38,350 bases of DNA from Streptomyces sp. JHA26 (GCF_002005565.1 NZ_BDJC01000061.1:1-38350), one strand, 5' to 3'; counted from the stretch's first letter, positions 14,848-23,811 are shown. Notes: generated by a model from the sequence alone, not told the origin. Translations and numbers: made by a program.

Positions 14848-17800
14848 CTACTCCACGACGTGCCGTCCCTCGGGCCGTGCGCTGCAGGAGGCGCGGAAGG
14901 CGCAGTGCGTGCAGTGCTGGCCCGCGGTGGGGGTGAACCGTTCGTCGAGGACCTTGCCGGCGGCCGTGGCCAGCAGGTCCCCGACCCACTCCCCCTCCGG
15001 ACCCGTCAGGGAGTCCTGCGCCTGCACCTTGGGCAGCGTTTCGCCGCCGTCGCGCTTGGCCGCGCCCTGGCGCAGCTGGACGAGTTCCGCGCCGCCCGGT
15101 TCGGGGCGCACCCCGCCGAAGGCCTCGTCGACGGCGCCTTCGCGGACGGCGAGCTGGTAGACGGCGAGCTGGGGGTGGCGGGCCACCTCGGCGGCGCTGG
15201 GGGCCTGCTTGCCGGTCTTGAAGTCGACGACGTAGGCGCGGCCGTCGGCGTCGGCCTCGACGCGGTCCATCTGGCCGCGGATGCGCACCTCGTAGTCGCC
15301 CGCCTCCAGGGTCACGTCGAAGTCGTGCTCGCTGGCCACCGGTGTACGCCCGGCGCGGTCCATGACGTGCCACTTGAGGAACCGTTCGAGCGCCACGCGC
15401 GCGTTGGCCTTCTCCTGCGCCGACTTCCACGGCGCGTCGAAGGCGAGCGCGTTCCACACGGAGTCCAGGCGCTCCATGAGGACGTCGAGGTCGGCCGGGG
15501 TGTGCCCGGAGGCGACCTCGTCGGCGAGGACGTGCACCACGTTGCCGAAGCCCTGGGCGGCGGTGGCGGGCGCGTCGGCCTTCACCTCCCGGCCGAGGAA
15601 CCACTGGAGCGCGCAGGTGTTGGCGAGCTGGTCGAGGGCGCTGCCGGAGAGGGTGACGGGCCGGTCGCGGTCGCGCAGCGGCACCTTGCTCTCGGTCGGG
15701 TCCCACATGCCCCACCAGCGGTAGGGATGGGCCGACGGCACCAGGGGGCGGCCGTCCTCGTCGGCGAGGGCGGCGAGGCGGGCCAGGCGGTGGGCGGCGG
15801 CCTCGCGCAGGGGGGCGGAGACGCGCGGGTCGACGGTGGTGGCGCGCAGTTCGGCGACGAGCGCCGCGACGGCGAGGGGGCGGCGCGGGCGGCCCGTGAC
15901 GTCGACGGGCTCGACGCCGAGCTCGGTCAGGAACCGGGAGGGCTGGTCGCCGTCGTCGGCCGGCGCCTTCACGGCGGTCACGACGAGGCGTTCGCGCGCG
16001 CGCGTGGCGGCCACGTAGAACAGGCGGCGCTCCTCGGCGAGCAGCGCGCCCGGTGTGAGGGGTTCGGCGAGTCCGTCGCGGCCGATCCGGTCGGCCTCCA
16101 GCAGGGAGCCGCGGCGGCGCAGGTCCGGCCACAGGCCCTCCTGGACGCCCGCGACGACGACCAGCCGCCATTCGAGTCCCTTGGAGCGGTGCGCGGTCAT
16201 CAGGCGGACGGCGTCGGGGCGGACGGCACGCCGCGTGAGGGTGTCCGCGGCGATGTCCTCGGCGTCGATCTCCTCCAGGAAGTTCAGCGCGCCGCGCCCG
16301 CCCGTGCGTTCCTCCGCGCGCGCGGCGGTCGCGAACAGGGCGCACACGGCGTCCAGGTCGCGGTCGGCGTTGCGTCCGGCGGCGCCGCCGCGCCTGGCCG
16401 CGCGTTCCAGGCGGGCGGGCCAGGGTGTGCCCTCCCACAGGTCCCACAGCGCCTCCTCGGCGCTGCCGCCGCCGGCGAGGCGCTCACGGGCCTTGCGGAG
16501 CAGCGCGCCGAGGCGCTGGGCGCCGCGCGCGTACGCGGGGTCGTGCACCGCGAGGCGTTCGGGCTCGGCCAGGGCGCGGGCGAGCAGTTCGTCCGAGGGC
16601 GGCGGCAGCGGGTTGCCGGCGGCGCGCTCCTCGTCGCGCAGGGCGCGTCCGAGGCGGCGCAGGTCGGCGGCGTCCATGCCGGCGAGGGGGGAGGTGAGCA
16701 GGGTGAGGGCGGTCTCGGTGTCCAGCCAGCAGCCGGTCCCGGCACGGGCGGTGCCGGCCGCGGGGGCCTCGGCCACGTCGTGGGGGCGGGGCGGGGCATC
16801 GGACAGGCCGTCCGCGCCGGGCCCGGCCCCGGACGCGTCACCGGCGTCCGGCCCGGCCTCGGACACGCCTCCGGGACCGGGAGCGGGCGCAGCCTCCCGC
16901 ACATCGTCCGCACCGACCTCGGCCCCGGACGCGCCGTCCGCCCCGGCCCCGGACACGCCCCCGGTGTCCCGGGCGGCTTCCGCCGTCTCGTCGCTGCGGG
17001 CGTCGGGCCGCTGTTCCGCGAGCGCCGTCGCCACCGCGCGCAGGGCCGTCAGCAGCGGTGCCACCGCCGGTTCGTGCCGCAGGGGCAGGTCGTCACCGTC
17101 GACGTCCAGCGGGACACCGGCCGCGGTGAGGGCGCGGCGCACCGCCGGGATGGTGCGCGAACCGGCACGCACGAGGACGGCCATGTCGCTCCACGGCACA
17201 CCGTCCTCGAGGTGGGCCCGGCGCAGGATGTCGGCGATGTTGTCGAGCTCGGTGCCGGGCGTCGGGTACGTGTACACCTCGACGCGCCCCCCGTCCCGCA
17301 CGGAGGCGAGCTCGCGGTGGGCGCGTACCTTGTCGGCGGGCAGGCGGGTCAGCGGCATGCGCTGGGTCAGCAGCCGGGTGGCGGCCAGCAGGGCGGCCCC
17401 GGAACGGCGCGAGGTCCGCAGCACCTCCACCGGCGCCGGGCGGCCGTCCGCGCGCGGGAAGGCGTGCGGGAAGTCGAGGATGCCGTTCACGTCCGCGCCC
17501 CGGAAGGCGTAGATCGACTGGTCGGGGTCGCCGAAGGCCACGAGGGTGCGTCCGTCGCCCGCCAGGGCGTGCAGCAGCCGTACCTGGGCCGGGTCGGTGT
17601 CCTGGTACTCGTCGACGTACACGGCGTCGTACCGTGCGGCCAGCCGCGCGGCGACCTCGGGGCGGCGGGCGAGCAGCACCGCGCGGTGGACGAGTTCCGC
17701 GTAGTCGAGGACGCCCTGCAGGTCGAGCACGTCGAGGTACTCGGCGAGGAAGACGGCGGCGGCCCGCCAGTCGGGGCGGCCGATGCGCCGGGCGAACGCC

Positions 17801-18411
17801 TCCAGGGCGTCCGGGCCGAGGCCCAGCTCGCGGCTGCGGGCGAGGACCGCGCGGACCTCGTCGGCGAAGCCGCGGGTGGTCAGACAGGCGCGCAGCTCGT
17901 CGGGCCAGCGCACGTGCGCCAGGCCGAGCCGCTCCAGGTCCGCCTGTCCGGCCAGCAGCTCGCGGACCGCCACGTCCTGTTCCGGGCCGGACAGCAGCCG
18001 CAGCGGCTCCACGAACAGTTCGCTGTCCTGGTGGGCGCGGACCAGGGCGTAACCGAAGGAGTGGAAGGTCGTGGCCCGGGGAGCGCGCGCGGCGCCCATG
18101 CGCAGCGCCATCCGGTCGCGCAGCTCGACGGCCGCCTTGCGGCTGAAGGTCAGGACCAGGATCCGCTCCGGGTCGCCGCCGCGGTCGATCCGTTCGGCGA
18201 CGGACTCGACGAGGGTGGTGGTCTTGCCGGTGCCCGGGCCGGCGAGGACGAGCAGGGGTCCGGTGCCGTGGTCAACCACGGCACGCTGCGCGGCGTCCAG
18301 ACGAGGAGGAGTCACCCGCGTCGGCGGGGTGCGCACCAGTCGGTAGGCGCCAGGGCTCCCCCGTCGCACCTGGGGGTGCGACGGGCGTCCGGTGGAGGAA
18401 GAGGAGCTCAC
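14848..18411 (-). CDS. adnA: AdnA-type helicase-nuclease subunit with predicted Fe-S nuclease
   Basis: This 1187-residue partner of AdnB lies upstream of it on the same strand, as in mycobacteria. The motor shows Walker A GPGTGKTT (about residues 58-65), VYVDEYQDTDP, GDPDQSIYAFRGAD, HRSKGLEWR and YVAATRARERL. The C-terminal nuclease has RGQMDRVE, VVDFKTGK and QLAVYQLAV. A lone Cys before the nuclease (NTCALQWFL) and a CTHCAFRASC cluster at the end match the four-cysteine iron-sulfur arrangement of AddB-type nucleases. An insert of Gly/Ala/Asp/Pro repeats at about residues 467-559 is unlikely to be part of the motor fold. The start GTG 18411 is the most upstream plausible one but lacks a ribosome binding site; a downstream start near the VRTPPTR stretch is possible. 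Confidence 0.92.
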   Translation of the reverse strand: MSSSSSTGRPSHPQVRRGSPGAYRLVRTPPTRVTPPRLDAAQRAVVDHGTGPLLVLAGPGTGKTTTLVESVAERIDRGGDPERILVLTFSRKAAVELRDRMALRMGAARAPRATTFHSFGYALVRAHQDSELFVEPLRLLSGPEQDVAVRELLAGQADLERLGLAHVRWPDELRACLTTRGFADEVRAVLARSRELGLGPDALEAFARRIGRPDWRAAAVFLAEYLDVLDLQGVLDYAELVHRAVLLARRPEVAARLAARYDAVYVDEYQDTDPAQVRLLHALAGDGRTLVAFGDPDQSIYAFRGADVNGILDFPHAFPRADGRPAPVEVLRTSRRSGAALLAATRLLTQRMPLTRLPADKVRAHRELASVRDGGRVEVYTYPTPGTELDNIADILRRAHLEDGVPWSDMAVLVRAGSRTIPAVRRALTAAGVPLDVDGDDLPLRHEPAVAPLLTALRAVATALAEQRPDARSDETAEAARDTGGVSGAGADGASGAEVGADDVREAAPAPGPGGVSEAGPDAGDASGAGPGADGLSDAPPRPHDVAEAPAAGTARAGTGCWLDTETALTLLTSPLAGMDAADLRRLGRALRDEERAAGNPLPPPSDELLARALAEPERLAVHDPAYARGAQRLGALLRKARERLAGGGSAEEALWDLWEGTPWPARLERAARRGGAAGRNADRDLDAVCALFATAARAEERTGGRGALNFLEEIDAEDIAADTLTRRAVRPDAVRLMTAHRSKGLEWRLVVVAGVQEGLWPDLRRRGSLLEADRIGRDGLAEPLTPGALLAEERRLFYVAATRARERLVVTAVKAPADDGDQPSRFLTELGVEPVDVTGRPRRPLAVAALVAELRATTVDPRVSAPLREAAAHRLARLAALADEDGRPLVPSAHPYRWWGMWDPTESKVPLRDRDRPVTLSGSALDQLANTCALQWFLGREVKADAPATAAQGFGNVVHVLADEVASGHTPADLDVLMERLDSVWNALAFDAPWKSAQEKANARVALERFLKWHVMDRAGRTPVASEHDFDVTLEAGDYEVRIRGQMDRVEADADGRAYVVDFKTGKQAPSAAEVARHPQLAVYQLAVREGAVDEAFGGVRPEPGGAELVQLRQGAAKRDGGETLPKVQAQDSLTGPEGEWVGDLLATAAGKVLDERFTPTAGQHCTHCAFRASCSARPEGRHVVE

Positions 18412-18677
18412 GTGGTTCGCCGGTCCTGGTGGGTGTGCTGGTGGGGTGTCCGTCCTGCGGGGGCGGCGGTGGCCGCCGCGTGAGGGGGACGCGCGCGGCC
18501 GACGCTACGCCGACGAACGAGGCGGAGGCAGGGCTTCCTGTTCTTCCCCCGGGTCACTCGCGGCGCGGGTGTCCCCCGCCCCTCGAACGTACGTCATGCC
18601 ACAGGGATGTCCGATGTGCCCTGTTTCCCTCATACGGATCACTGGTCACACGCCGGTCCGTCCCATGGCGGAAGCTG

Positions 18678-19064
18678 TCAGGTGTGACCCTGTGCGCGTT
18701 CGCCGCCGTCCCACCGCGCTCGTCTCAGGTCGATGCGCGGCAGATGGCCTTCGGCGGCTCTGCCCGCCTCTTTCAGGGGCGTCCCCTCCGACCGGTAGTG
18801 GCCGAGCGCCTCCAGCTCGTGCCCCGCGAGCAGGACCCCGTCGGCGCGGACGATCCGCCACCAGCAGACGCCTCCGCCGTAGAGGGACATCACACGGCCG
18901 ACCTGCCGGGGTCCGCCCTCCTCCAGGTACTCGGCGACGTCCCCGTACGTCATGACGCGGCCCGGCGGAATCAGTTCGGCGACGTCGAGGACGCGCTCGG
19001 CGTACTCGGGCAGCGCGTCCGCGTACTCCGGAGGGAATTCGTCCGGAAGGCTCTGCTCGCTCAT
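18678..19064 (-). CDS. Alkyltransferase-like (ATL) DNA-damage-flagging protein
   Basis: This 128-residue protein has the DNA-binding half of O6-alkylguanine-DNA alkyltransferases: PPGRVMTYGDVAEYL (helix-turn-helix, 33-47), VGRVMS (the arginine-finger region, 55-60) and then VCWWRIV (66-72). In active enzymes the last motif is PCHRV. Here Trp68 occupies the position of the catalytic Cys, so it cannot accept alkyl groups. ATL proteins bind O6-alkylguanine and recruit nucleotide excision repair. The ATG at 19064 lies 7 nt after the -10 box of a damage-type promoter, implying a leaderless mRNA. It neighbours adnA, as in mycobacteria. An intergenic stretch of about 265 bp separates it from adnA. 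Confidence 0.9.
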   Translation of the reverse strand: MSEQSLPDEFPPEYADALPEYAERVLDVAELIPPGRVMTYGDVAEYLEEGGPRQVGRVMSLYGGGVCWWRIVRADGVLLAGHELEALGHYRSEGTPLKEAGRAAEGHLPRIDLRRARWDGGERAQGHT

Positions 19065-19071
19065 CCGTCCC

Positions 19072-19094
19072 ATCCTGCCCCACCCCACCGACAA
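19072..19094 (-). promoter_or_regulatory. PafBC-type DNA-damage promoter of the ATL gene
   Basis: Read on the minus strand the element is TTGTCGGTG, 8 nt, CAGGAT. All nine positions of the upstream motif TTGTCRGTG agree and the spacing is exact; the -10 box begins with C instead of T. Seven bases later is the ATG at 19064. The element therefore predicts a damage-inducible, leaderless ATL transcript. Confidence 0.7.
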
Positions 19095-19212
19095 CGCGGC
19101 GGACTCACGGCGGTGCGCTCCCCTCGCCCGCGGGCGAGGCTTCGGGCAGACTGTGCCGCCCGCACGGGCACCCTGATGCCCCCGGCTGTCGGTCCGGCAT
19201 GCCACCATCGTG

Positions 19213-19235
19213 CGGTCGGTGACCAGTGATACGAG
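19213..19235 (+). promoter_or_regulatory. Weak PafBC-like promoter before the YbhN-like gene
   Basis: The plus strand carries CGGTCGGTG, 8 nt, TACGAG, about 15 bp before the ATG at 19250. It differs from TTGTCRGTG-N8-TANNNT at two upstream positions and at the last -10 base. It lies just 119 bp from the stronger copy that drives the ATL gene in the opposite direction. It may be a coincidence. Confidence 0.25.
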
Positions 19236-19249
19236 AGCAAGAAGAGGCG

Positions 19250-22096
19250 ATGGAGCAGCAGGGAGTGCACCCCGAGGACGCCGAGGGCACCTCCGACTCC
19301 TCCTCACGCCCGGACGCAGCCGCCGACGACGAGAAGCCCGTCGCCGGTGGTGGGAAACCCGTCGGCGACGAGAAGCCCGTCGCCGGTGGTGGGAAATCCG
19401 TCACCGACAGCGAGAAACCCGTCGACGACGGTGAGGAGCCCGCCGGGGACGCGGTCGGCCGCCCGTCCGCGACCGCCGCCGACCCCGGTGACGTGGCGCA
19501 CATCGACGAGGTGGAGGGCGACGAACCGCTCCTGCCCGCGCGCGTGCACCGTCCGTCCGACCTGATGCGGCTGCTGGTGGGCGTGCTCGCGGTCGTCGTG
19601 CTGCTCGCCGTCGCCGCCTTCGCGCACGGCACCACCTCGGGCCTCGAGCAGGACATCAACAAGGGCACCGGTCAGGCCCCCGACCTGCTGATCAAGGTCG
19701 CGGGTCTGGCGTCCAGCATCGCGATCCTCCTGGTGCCGGTCGCGTTCGCCGTCGAGCGGCTGATCAAACGGGACGGGCTGCGGATCGCCGACGGCGTGCT
19801 CGCGGCGGTCCTCGCGCACGGGGTGACCCTCGCCACGGACCTGTGGGTGGCGAAGGCGGCCCCCGGTTCCATCCAGGAGGCGCTCACCCAGCCCTCGCCG
19901 GGCGACATCCACGCGCTCACCGACCCCGTGCACGGCTACCTCGCACCGGTCATCGCCTACATGACGGCCGTCGGGATGTCCCGCAGACCCCGTTGGCGCG
20001 CGGTGCTGTGGATCGTGCTGCTCCTCGACGCCTTCTCCATGCTCGTGACCGGCTACACGACGCCGTTCTCGATCATCCTGACCGTCCTCATCGGCTGGAC
20101 CGTGGCCTACGGAACGCTGTACGCGGTCGGCTCCCCCAACGTTCGCCCCACCGGCCGGACGCTGATGGCGGGCCTGCGGACCGTCGGCTTCCGCCCGGTG
20201 ACCGCCGCCCGTGAGGAGGCGCCGTCGGAGAACGCGGAGACCGGCGACCGGGGCCGGCGCTACTTCGTCACGCTGGAGGACGGCCGGCCGCTGGACGTGA
20301 CGGTGGTGGACCGCGAGCAGCAGGCGCAGGGCTTCTTCTACCGGGCGTGGCGCAATCTGACGCTGCGCGGCTTCGCCACCCGCAGCAGCCTCCCCTCGCT
20401 GCGGCAGGCGCTGGAACAGGAGGCCCTGCTCGCCTACGCGGCGATCGCGGCCGGAGCCAATGCGCCGAAGCTGATCGCGACGTCCGAACTCGGCCCCGAC
20501 GCCGTGATGCTCGTCTACGAGCACACCGGCGGCCGCACCCTCGACTCGTTGCCGGACGAGGAGATCACCGACGGCCTGCTGCGCCAGACCTGGGAGCAGG
20601 TGCGCGCCCTGCAGTCCCGGCGCATCGCGCATCGCCGGCTGGTGGGCGACGCGATCCTGGTGGACCGTTCCGGCACCGTGATCCTCACCGAGCTGCGCAT
20701 CGGCGAGATCGCCGCCGGCGACCTGCTGCTGCGCATGGACGTCTCCCAGCTCCTGGTGACGCTGGGTCTGCGGGTGGGTGCCGAGCGCGCGGTCGCCTCG
20801 GCCGTGGACGTGCTCGGTCCCGACGCCGTGGCGGACTGTCTGCCGATGCTCCAGCCCATCGCGCTCAGCCGCTCCACCCGCGCGACCCTGCGCAGGCTGG
20901 CCCGGGAACGGGCCGAACGCGAACGGGAGGCGGTCCTCGAGGCGTCCCGCCAGGCCAAGCCGGCCCGTTCCGAGGCGGCCGGCACCGACGTGCCCGCCGT
21001 GTCCGGGAAGTCCGACAAGAAGGCCGCGCGCGCGGAGCAGCGGGCCGAGAAGCGGGCCCTGGACGATGCGCTGGAGGAGGCCCGCGAGGAGGACCTGCTC
21101 ACGCAGATCCGGTACGCGGTGCTGCGGATCAGGCCGCAGGCCCCCGTCGAGCCGGCCCGGCTCGAGCGGGTGCGCCCCCGCACACTGATCAGCTTCATCG
21201 CCGGTGCGATCGGCGCGTACTTCCTGCTGACCCAGCTCACGCACATCGAGTTCGGACCGCTGATCGCGAACGCCCAGTGGGGCTGGGTCGCCGCGGCCGT
21301 GCTGTTCTCGGCGGCGAGCTACGTCGCCGCGGCGATGGCCCTGCTCGGCTTCGTGCCCGAGCGGGTGCCCTTCGTGCGGACCGTGGCCGCGCAGGTGGCC
21401 GGATCGTTCGTCAAGATCGTCGCTCCGGCGGCGGTCGGCGGTGTCGCGCTGAACACCCGGTTCCTGCAGCGGGCGGGGGTGCGGCCGGGACTCGCGGTGG
21501 CGAGTGTCGGCGCTTCCCAGCTGTTCGGACTCGGCTGCCACATCCTGATGCTGCTCTCCTTCGGTTACCTGACCGGCACCGAGAAGACGCCCTCGCTGTC
21601 GCCGTCCCGGACGGTCATCGCGGGTCTGCTGACGGTGGCGGTGCTCGTGCTCGTGGTGACGTCGGTGCCGTTCCTGCGGAAATTCGTCGTCACGCGCGTG
21701 CGGTCGCTCTTCGCCGGTGTCGTGCCCCGGATGCTGGACGTGCTCCAGCGGCCGCAGAAGCTGGTCACCGGTATCGGCGGCATGCTGCTGCTCACCGCCT
21801 GCTTCGTGATGTGCCTGGACGCCTCGATCCGGGCCTTCGGCGACGACTCGACGTCCATCAGCGTCGCCAGCGTCGCCGTCGTCTTCCTCGCGGGCAACGC
21901 GCTGGGCTCCGCGGCGCCCACGCCGGGCGGTGTCGGCGCGGTGGAGGCCACCCTGACGGTCGGCCTGATCGCCGTCGGCCTGCCCAAGGAGGTCGCCGCG
22001 CCGGCGGTGCTGCTGTTCCGGCTGCTCACCCTGTGGCTGCCGGTGCTGCCGGGCTGGCTGGCCTTCAACCACCTGTCCCGGAAGGAAGCGCTGTAA
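19250..22096 (+). CDS. Membrane protein: pseudokinase-like domain fused to YbhN/LPG-synthase-like flippase domain
   Basis: This 948-residue protein has four parts. (1) A disordered N-terminus with two exact-length 13-residue repeats. (2) About five membrane segments from residue 108 to about 300. (3) A cytoplasmic domain at about 330-570 resembling a protein kinase or phosphotransferase fold; the catalytic-loop-like stretch IAHRRLVGDAILVD lacks the usual Asp, and TEL stands where DFG would be, so it is probably a pseudokinase. (4) After a charged Lys/Arg/Glu linker, a C-terminal multi-span domain of the lysylphosphatidylglycerol-synthase/YbhN (UPF0104) type with the signature APAAVGGVALNTRFLQRAG and a late AAPTPGGVGAVEA. 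The ATG has GAAGAGG 3-9 nt upstream. The C-terminal family moves or makes membrane lipids. It has no soluble aminoacyl-transferase domain, so lipid transport is more likely than lysinylation. Confidence 0.8.
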   Translation: MEQQGVHPEDAEGTSDSSSRPDAAADDEKPVAGGGKPVGDEKPVAGGGKSVTDSEKPVDDGEEPAGDAVGRPSATAADPGDVAHIDEVEGDEPLLPARVHRPSDLMRLLVGVLAVVVLLAVAAFAHGTTSGLEQDINKGTGQAPDLLIKVAGLASSIAILLVPVAFAVERLIKRDGLRIADGVLAAVLAHGVTLATDLWVAKAAPGSIQEALTQPSPGDIHALTDPVHGYLAPVIAYMTAVGMSRRPRWRAVLWIVLLLDAFSMLVTGYTTPFSIILTVLIGWTVAYGTLYAVGSPNVRPTGRTLMAGLRTVGFRPVTAAREEAPSENAETGDRGRRYFVTLEDGRPLDVTVVDREQQAQGFFYRAWRNLTLRGFATRSSLPSLRQALEQEALLAYAAIAAGANAPKLIATSELGPDAVMLVYEHTGGRTLDSLPDEEITDGLLRQTWEQVRALQSRRIAHRRLVGDAILVDRSGTVILTELRIGEIAAGDLLLRMDVSQLLVTLGLRVGAERAVASAVDVLGPDAVADCLPMLQPIALSRSTRATLRRLARERAEREREAVLEASRQAKPARSEAAGTDVPAVSGKSDKKAARAEQRAEKRALDDALEEAREEDLLTQIRYAVLRIRPQAPVEPARLERVRPRTLISFIAGAIGAYFLLTQLTHIEFGPLIANAQWGWVAAAVLFSAASYVAAAMALLGFVPERVPFVRTVAAQVAGSFVKIVAPAAVGGVALNTRFLQRAGVRPGLAVASVGASQLFGLGCHILMLLSFGYLTGTEKTPSLSPSRTVIAGLLTVAVLVLVVTSVPFLRKFVVTRVRSLFAGVVPRMLDVLQRPQKLVTGIGGMLLLTACFVMCLDASIRAFGDDSTSISVASVAVVFLAGNALGSAAPTPGGVGAVEATLTVGLIAVGLPKEVAAPAVLLFRLLTLWLPVLPGWLAFNHLSRKEAL
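19328..19405 (+). repeat. 39-bp tandem repeat in the YbhN-like gene
   Basis: Two copies of a 39-bp unit (19328-19366 and 19367-19405) encode DEKPVAGGGKPVG and DEKPVAGGGKSVT. A degenerate third copy begins at 19406. They lie in the cytoplasmic disordered head of the protein. Confidence 0.85.
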
Positions 22097-22213
22097 GGCC
22101 CCTGCGGGACCCCGCTCCGCCCGTGCCTCGTACGCGACTCGTGCTCCCGCCGCCCGTACCTCGTACGGCTCGCGCCCCGGGCGTACGGACCCGCCCGGAC
22201 GCACGATGGAGGC

Positions 22214-23761
22214 ATGCCGATTCCCGCCCGGCTGCGCGCCGCCGCCCTCACCGCCACCGCCGTCCTGCTGTCCGCCCTCCTGGCGAGCTGCGGCGACGGT
22301 CCGCAGGACGACGAGAGCCTGACGGACCAGAAGCTCGCCTGGAAGGACTGCCCGGCACCGTCCCAGGCCGAGGGCGGCGGCCCCGCGCCGTCCCCGCTGC
22401 CGGACGGCGACGCGTGGCAGTGCGCCACCATGAAGGCCCCGCGCGACTGGGACGACCCCGAGGGCGACACGATCGGCCTGGCGCTGATCCGGGCGAGGAC
22501 CAGCGGCCCGGCGGACCGGCGGATCGGCTCGCTGGTCTTCAACTTCGGCGGCCCCGGAGGATCGGGCGTCACCACCCTGCCCGCCTTCGGCCAGGACTAC
22601 ACGACCCTGCGCACCCGCTACGACCTGGTCAGCTTCGACCCGCGCGGCGTCGGCCGCAGCGCCCCCGTGGAGTGCCTGGACGACGAGCAGCTCGACACGT
22701 ACTTCCAGCAGGACGCCACCCCCGACGACGCGGCCGAGCGCAAGAAGCTGCTGGACAACACCGAGGACTTCAACACGGCCTGCGAGAAGCACTCGAAGGA
22801 CATGCTGCCGCACGTGGCCACCACCGACGCGGCCCGCGACATGGACCTGATGCGCCAGGTCCTCGGCGACGACCAGCTGTACTACTTCGGCATCTCCTAC
22901 GGCACCGAACTCGGCGGCGTCTACGCCCACCTGTTCCCGAAGAGACTGGGCCGCGCCGTCTTCGACGCGGTCGTCGACCCGACGCAGAACGCCGAGCAGA
23001 GTTCGCTCGGGCAGGCGAAGGGCTTCCAGCTGGCCCTCGGCAACTACGCCGAGGACTGCGTGTCCAAGGCCGAGGACTGTCCGGTCGGCGACAGCGTCCA
23101 GGACGTCGAGGACCGCATCGCGCGGCTGCTGAAGGACCTCGACCGCAGACCGATCCCCGGCATCTTCCCGCGTGACCTCACCCAGACCGCCGCGACCAGC
23201 GGCATCGCCCAGGCCCTGTACTCGAAGGACTTCTGGGAGTACCTCACCGAGGGCCTGGAGCAGGCGTACGACGGCGACGGCAGGATCCTCATGGCGCTGT
23301 CGGACTCGCTGAACGGGCGGAACGAGAACGGTGAGTACAGCAACATCGCCGCGGCGAACGTCTCCATCAACTGCGCCGACGACAAACCCCGTTACGACAC
23401 CGCGTACGTGGAGAAGAAGCTGCCCGAGTTCCGGAAGGCCTCCCCGCTGTTCGGCGACTACCTCGCCTGGTCCATGGTCAGCTGCACCGACTGGCCGGTG
23501 GCCGGTGCGGCCGACCACCCCGACGTCAGCGCGCCCGGTGCGCCGCCGGTCCTGGTGATCGGCAACACCGGCGACCCGGCGACGCCCTACGAGGGCGCCG
23601 GGAGGATGGCGGACGCGCTGGGCAGGGGCGTCGGCGTGGAGCTCACCTGGAAGGGCCAGGGCCACGGGGCGTACGGGGGCGGGAGCGACTGCGTGGACTC
23701 CGCTGTCGACGCCTACCTGCTGAAGGGAACGGTGCCGAAGGACGGCAAGGTCTGCTCCTGA
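22214..23761 (+). CDS. Secreted lipoprotein alpha/beta hydrolase, tripeptidyl-aminopeptidase-like
   Basis: This 515-residue protein has a lipoprotein signal: a short basic start, a hydrophobic stretch and the lipobox LLASC with Cys26 as the lipid-modified residue. The mature part is an alpha/beta hydrolase of the Streptomyces tripeptidyl/prolyl aminopeptidase group. The oxyanion motif FNFGGPGGSG is followed by SFDPRGVGRSAP, the nucleophile elbow GISYGTELGG, a late NTGDPATPYEGA (Asp) and GQGHGAYGGG (His). It would clip short peptides outside the membrane. Paired Cys residues (CLDD, CEKH, CVSK, CPVG and others) suggest disulfides. The ATG is preceded by GGAGGC only 1-2 nt away, so translation may begin at another nearby codon. 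Confidence 0.9.
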   Translation: MPIPARLRAAALTATAVLLSALLASCGDGPQDDESLTDQKLAWKDCPAPSQAEGGGPAPSPLPDGDAWQCATMKAPRDWDDPEGDTIGLALIRARTSGPADRRIGSLVFNFGGPGGSGVTTLPAFGQDYTTLRTRYDLVSFDPRGVGRSAPVECLDDEQLDTYFQQDATPDDAAERKKLLDNTEDFNTACEKHSKDMLPHVATTDAARDMDLMRQVLGDDQLYYFGISYGTELGGVYAHLFPKRLGRAVFDAVVDPTQNAEQSSLGQAKGFQLALGNYAEDCVSKAEDCPVGDSVQDVEDRIARLLKDLDRRPIPGIFPRDLTQTAATSGIAQALYSKDFWEYLTEGLEQAYDGDGRILMALSDSLNGRNENGEYSNIAAANVSINCADDKPRYDTAYVEKKLPEFRKASPLFGDYLAWSMVSCTDWPVAGAADHPDVSAPGAPPVLVIGNTGDPATPYEGAGRMADALGRGVGVELTWKGQGHGAYGGGSDCVDSAVDAYLLKGTVPKDGKVCS

Positions 23762-23811
23762 CGACGGCTGGGGCGGGGGCGCCCCTGGCGCGGATGGTCG
23801 AGGGTCGGGCG

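Noticed and set aside
13981..18483. Open frame of 1500 codons on the plus strand opposite adnA and adnB
   Set aside because: It is antisense to two well-defined genes and has only shadow-type Gly/Val/Ala/Arg composition.
18584..18595. Possible LexA/SOS box CGAACGTACGTC upstream of adnA
   Set aside because: Only the first half matches GAAC-N4-GTTC; two of the four bases of the second half are wrong.
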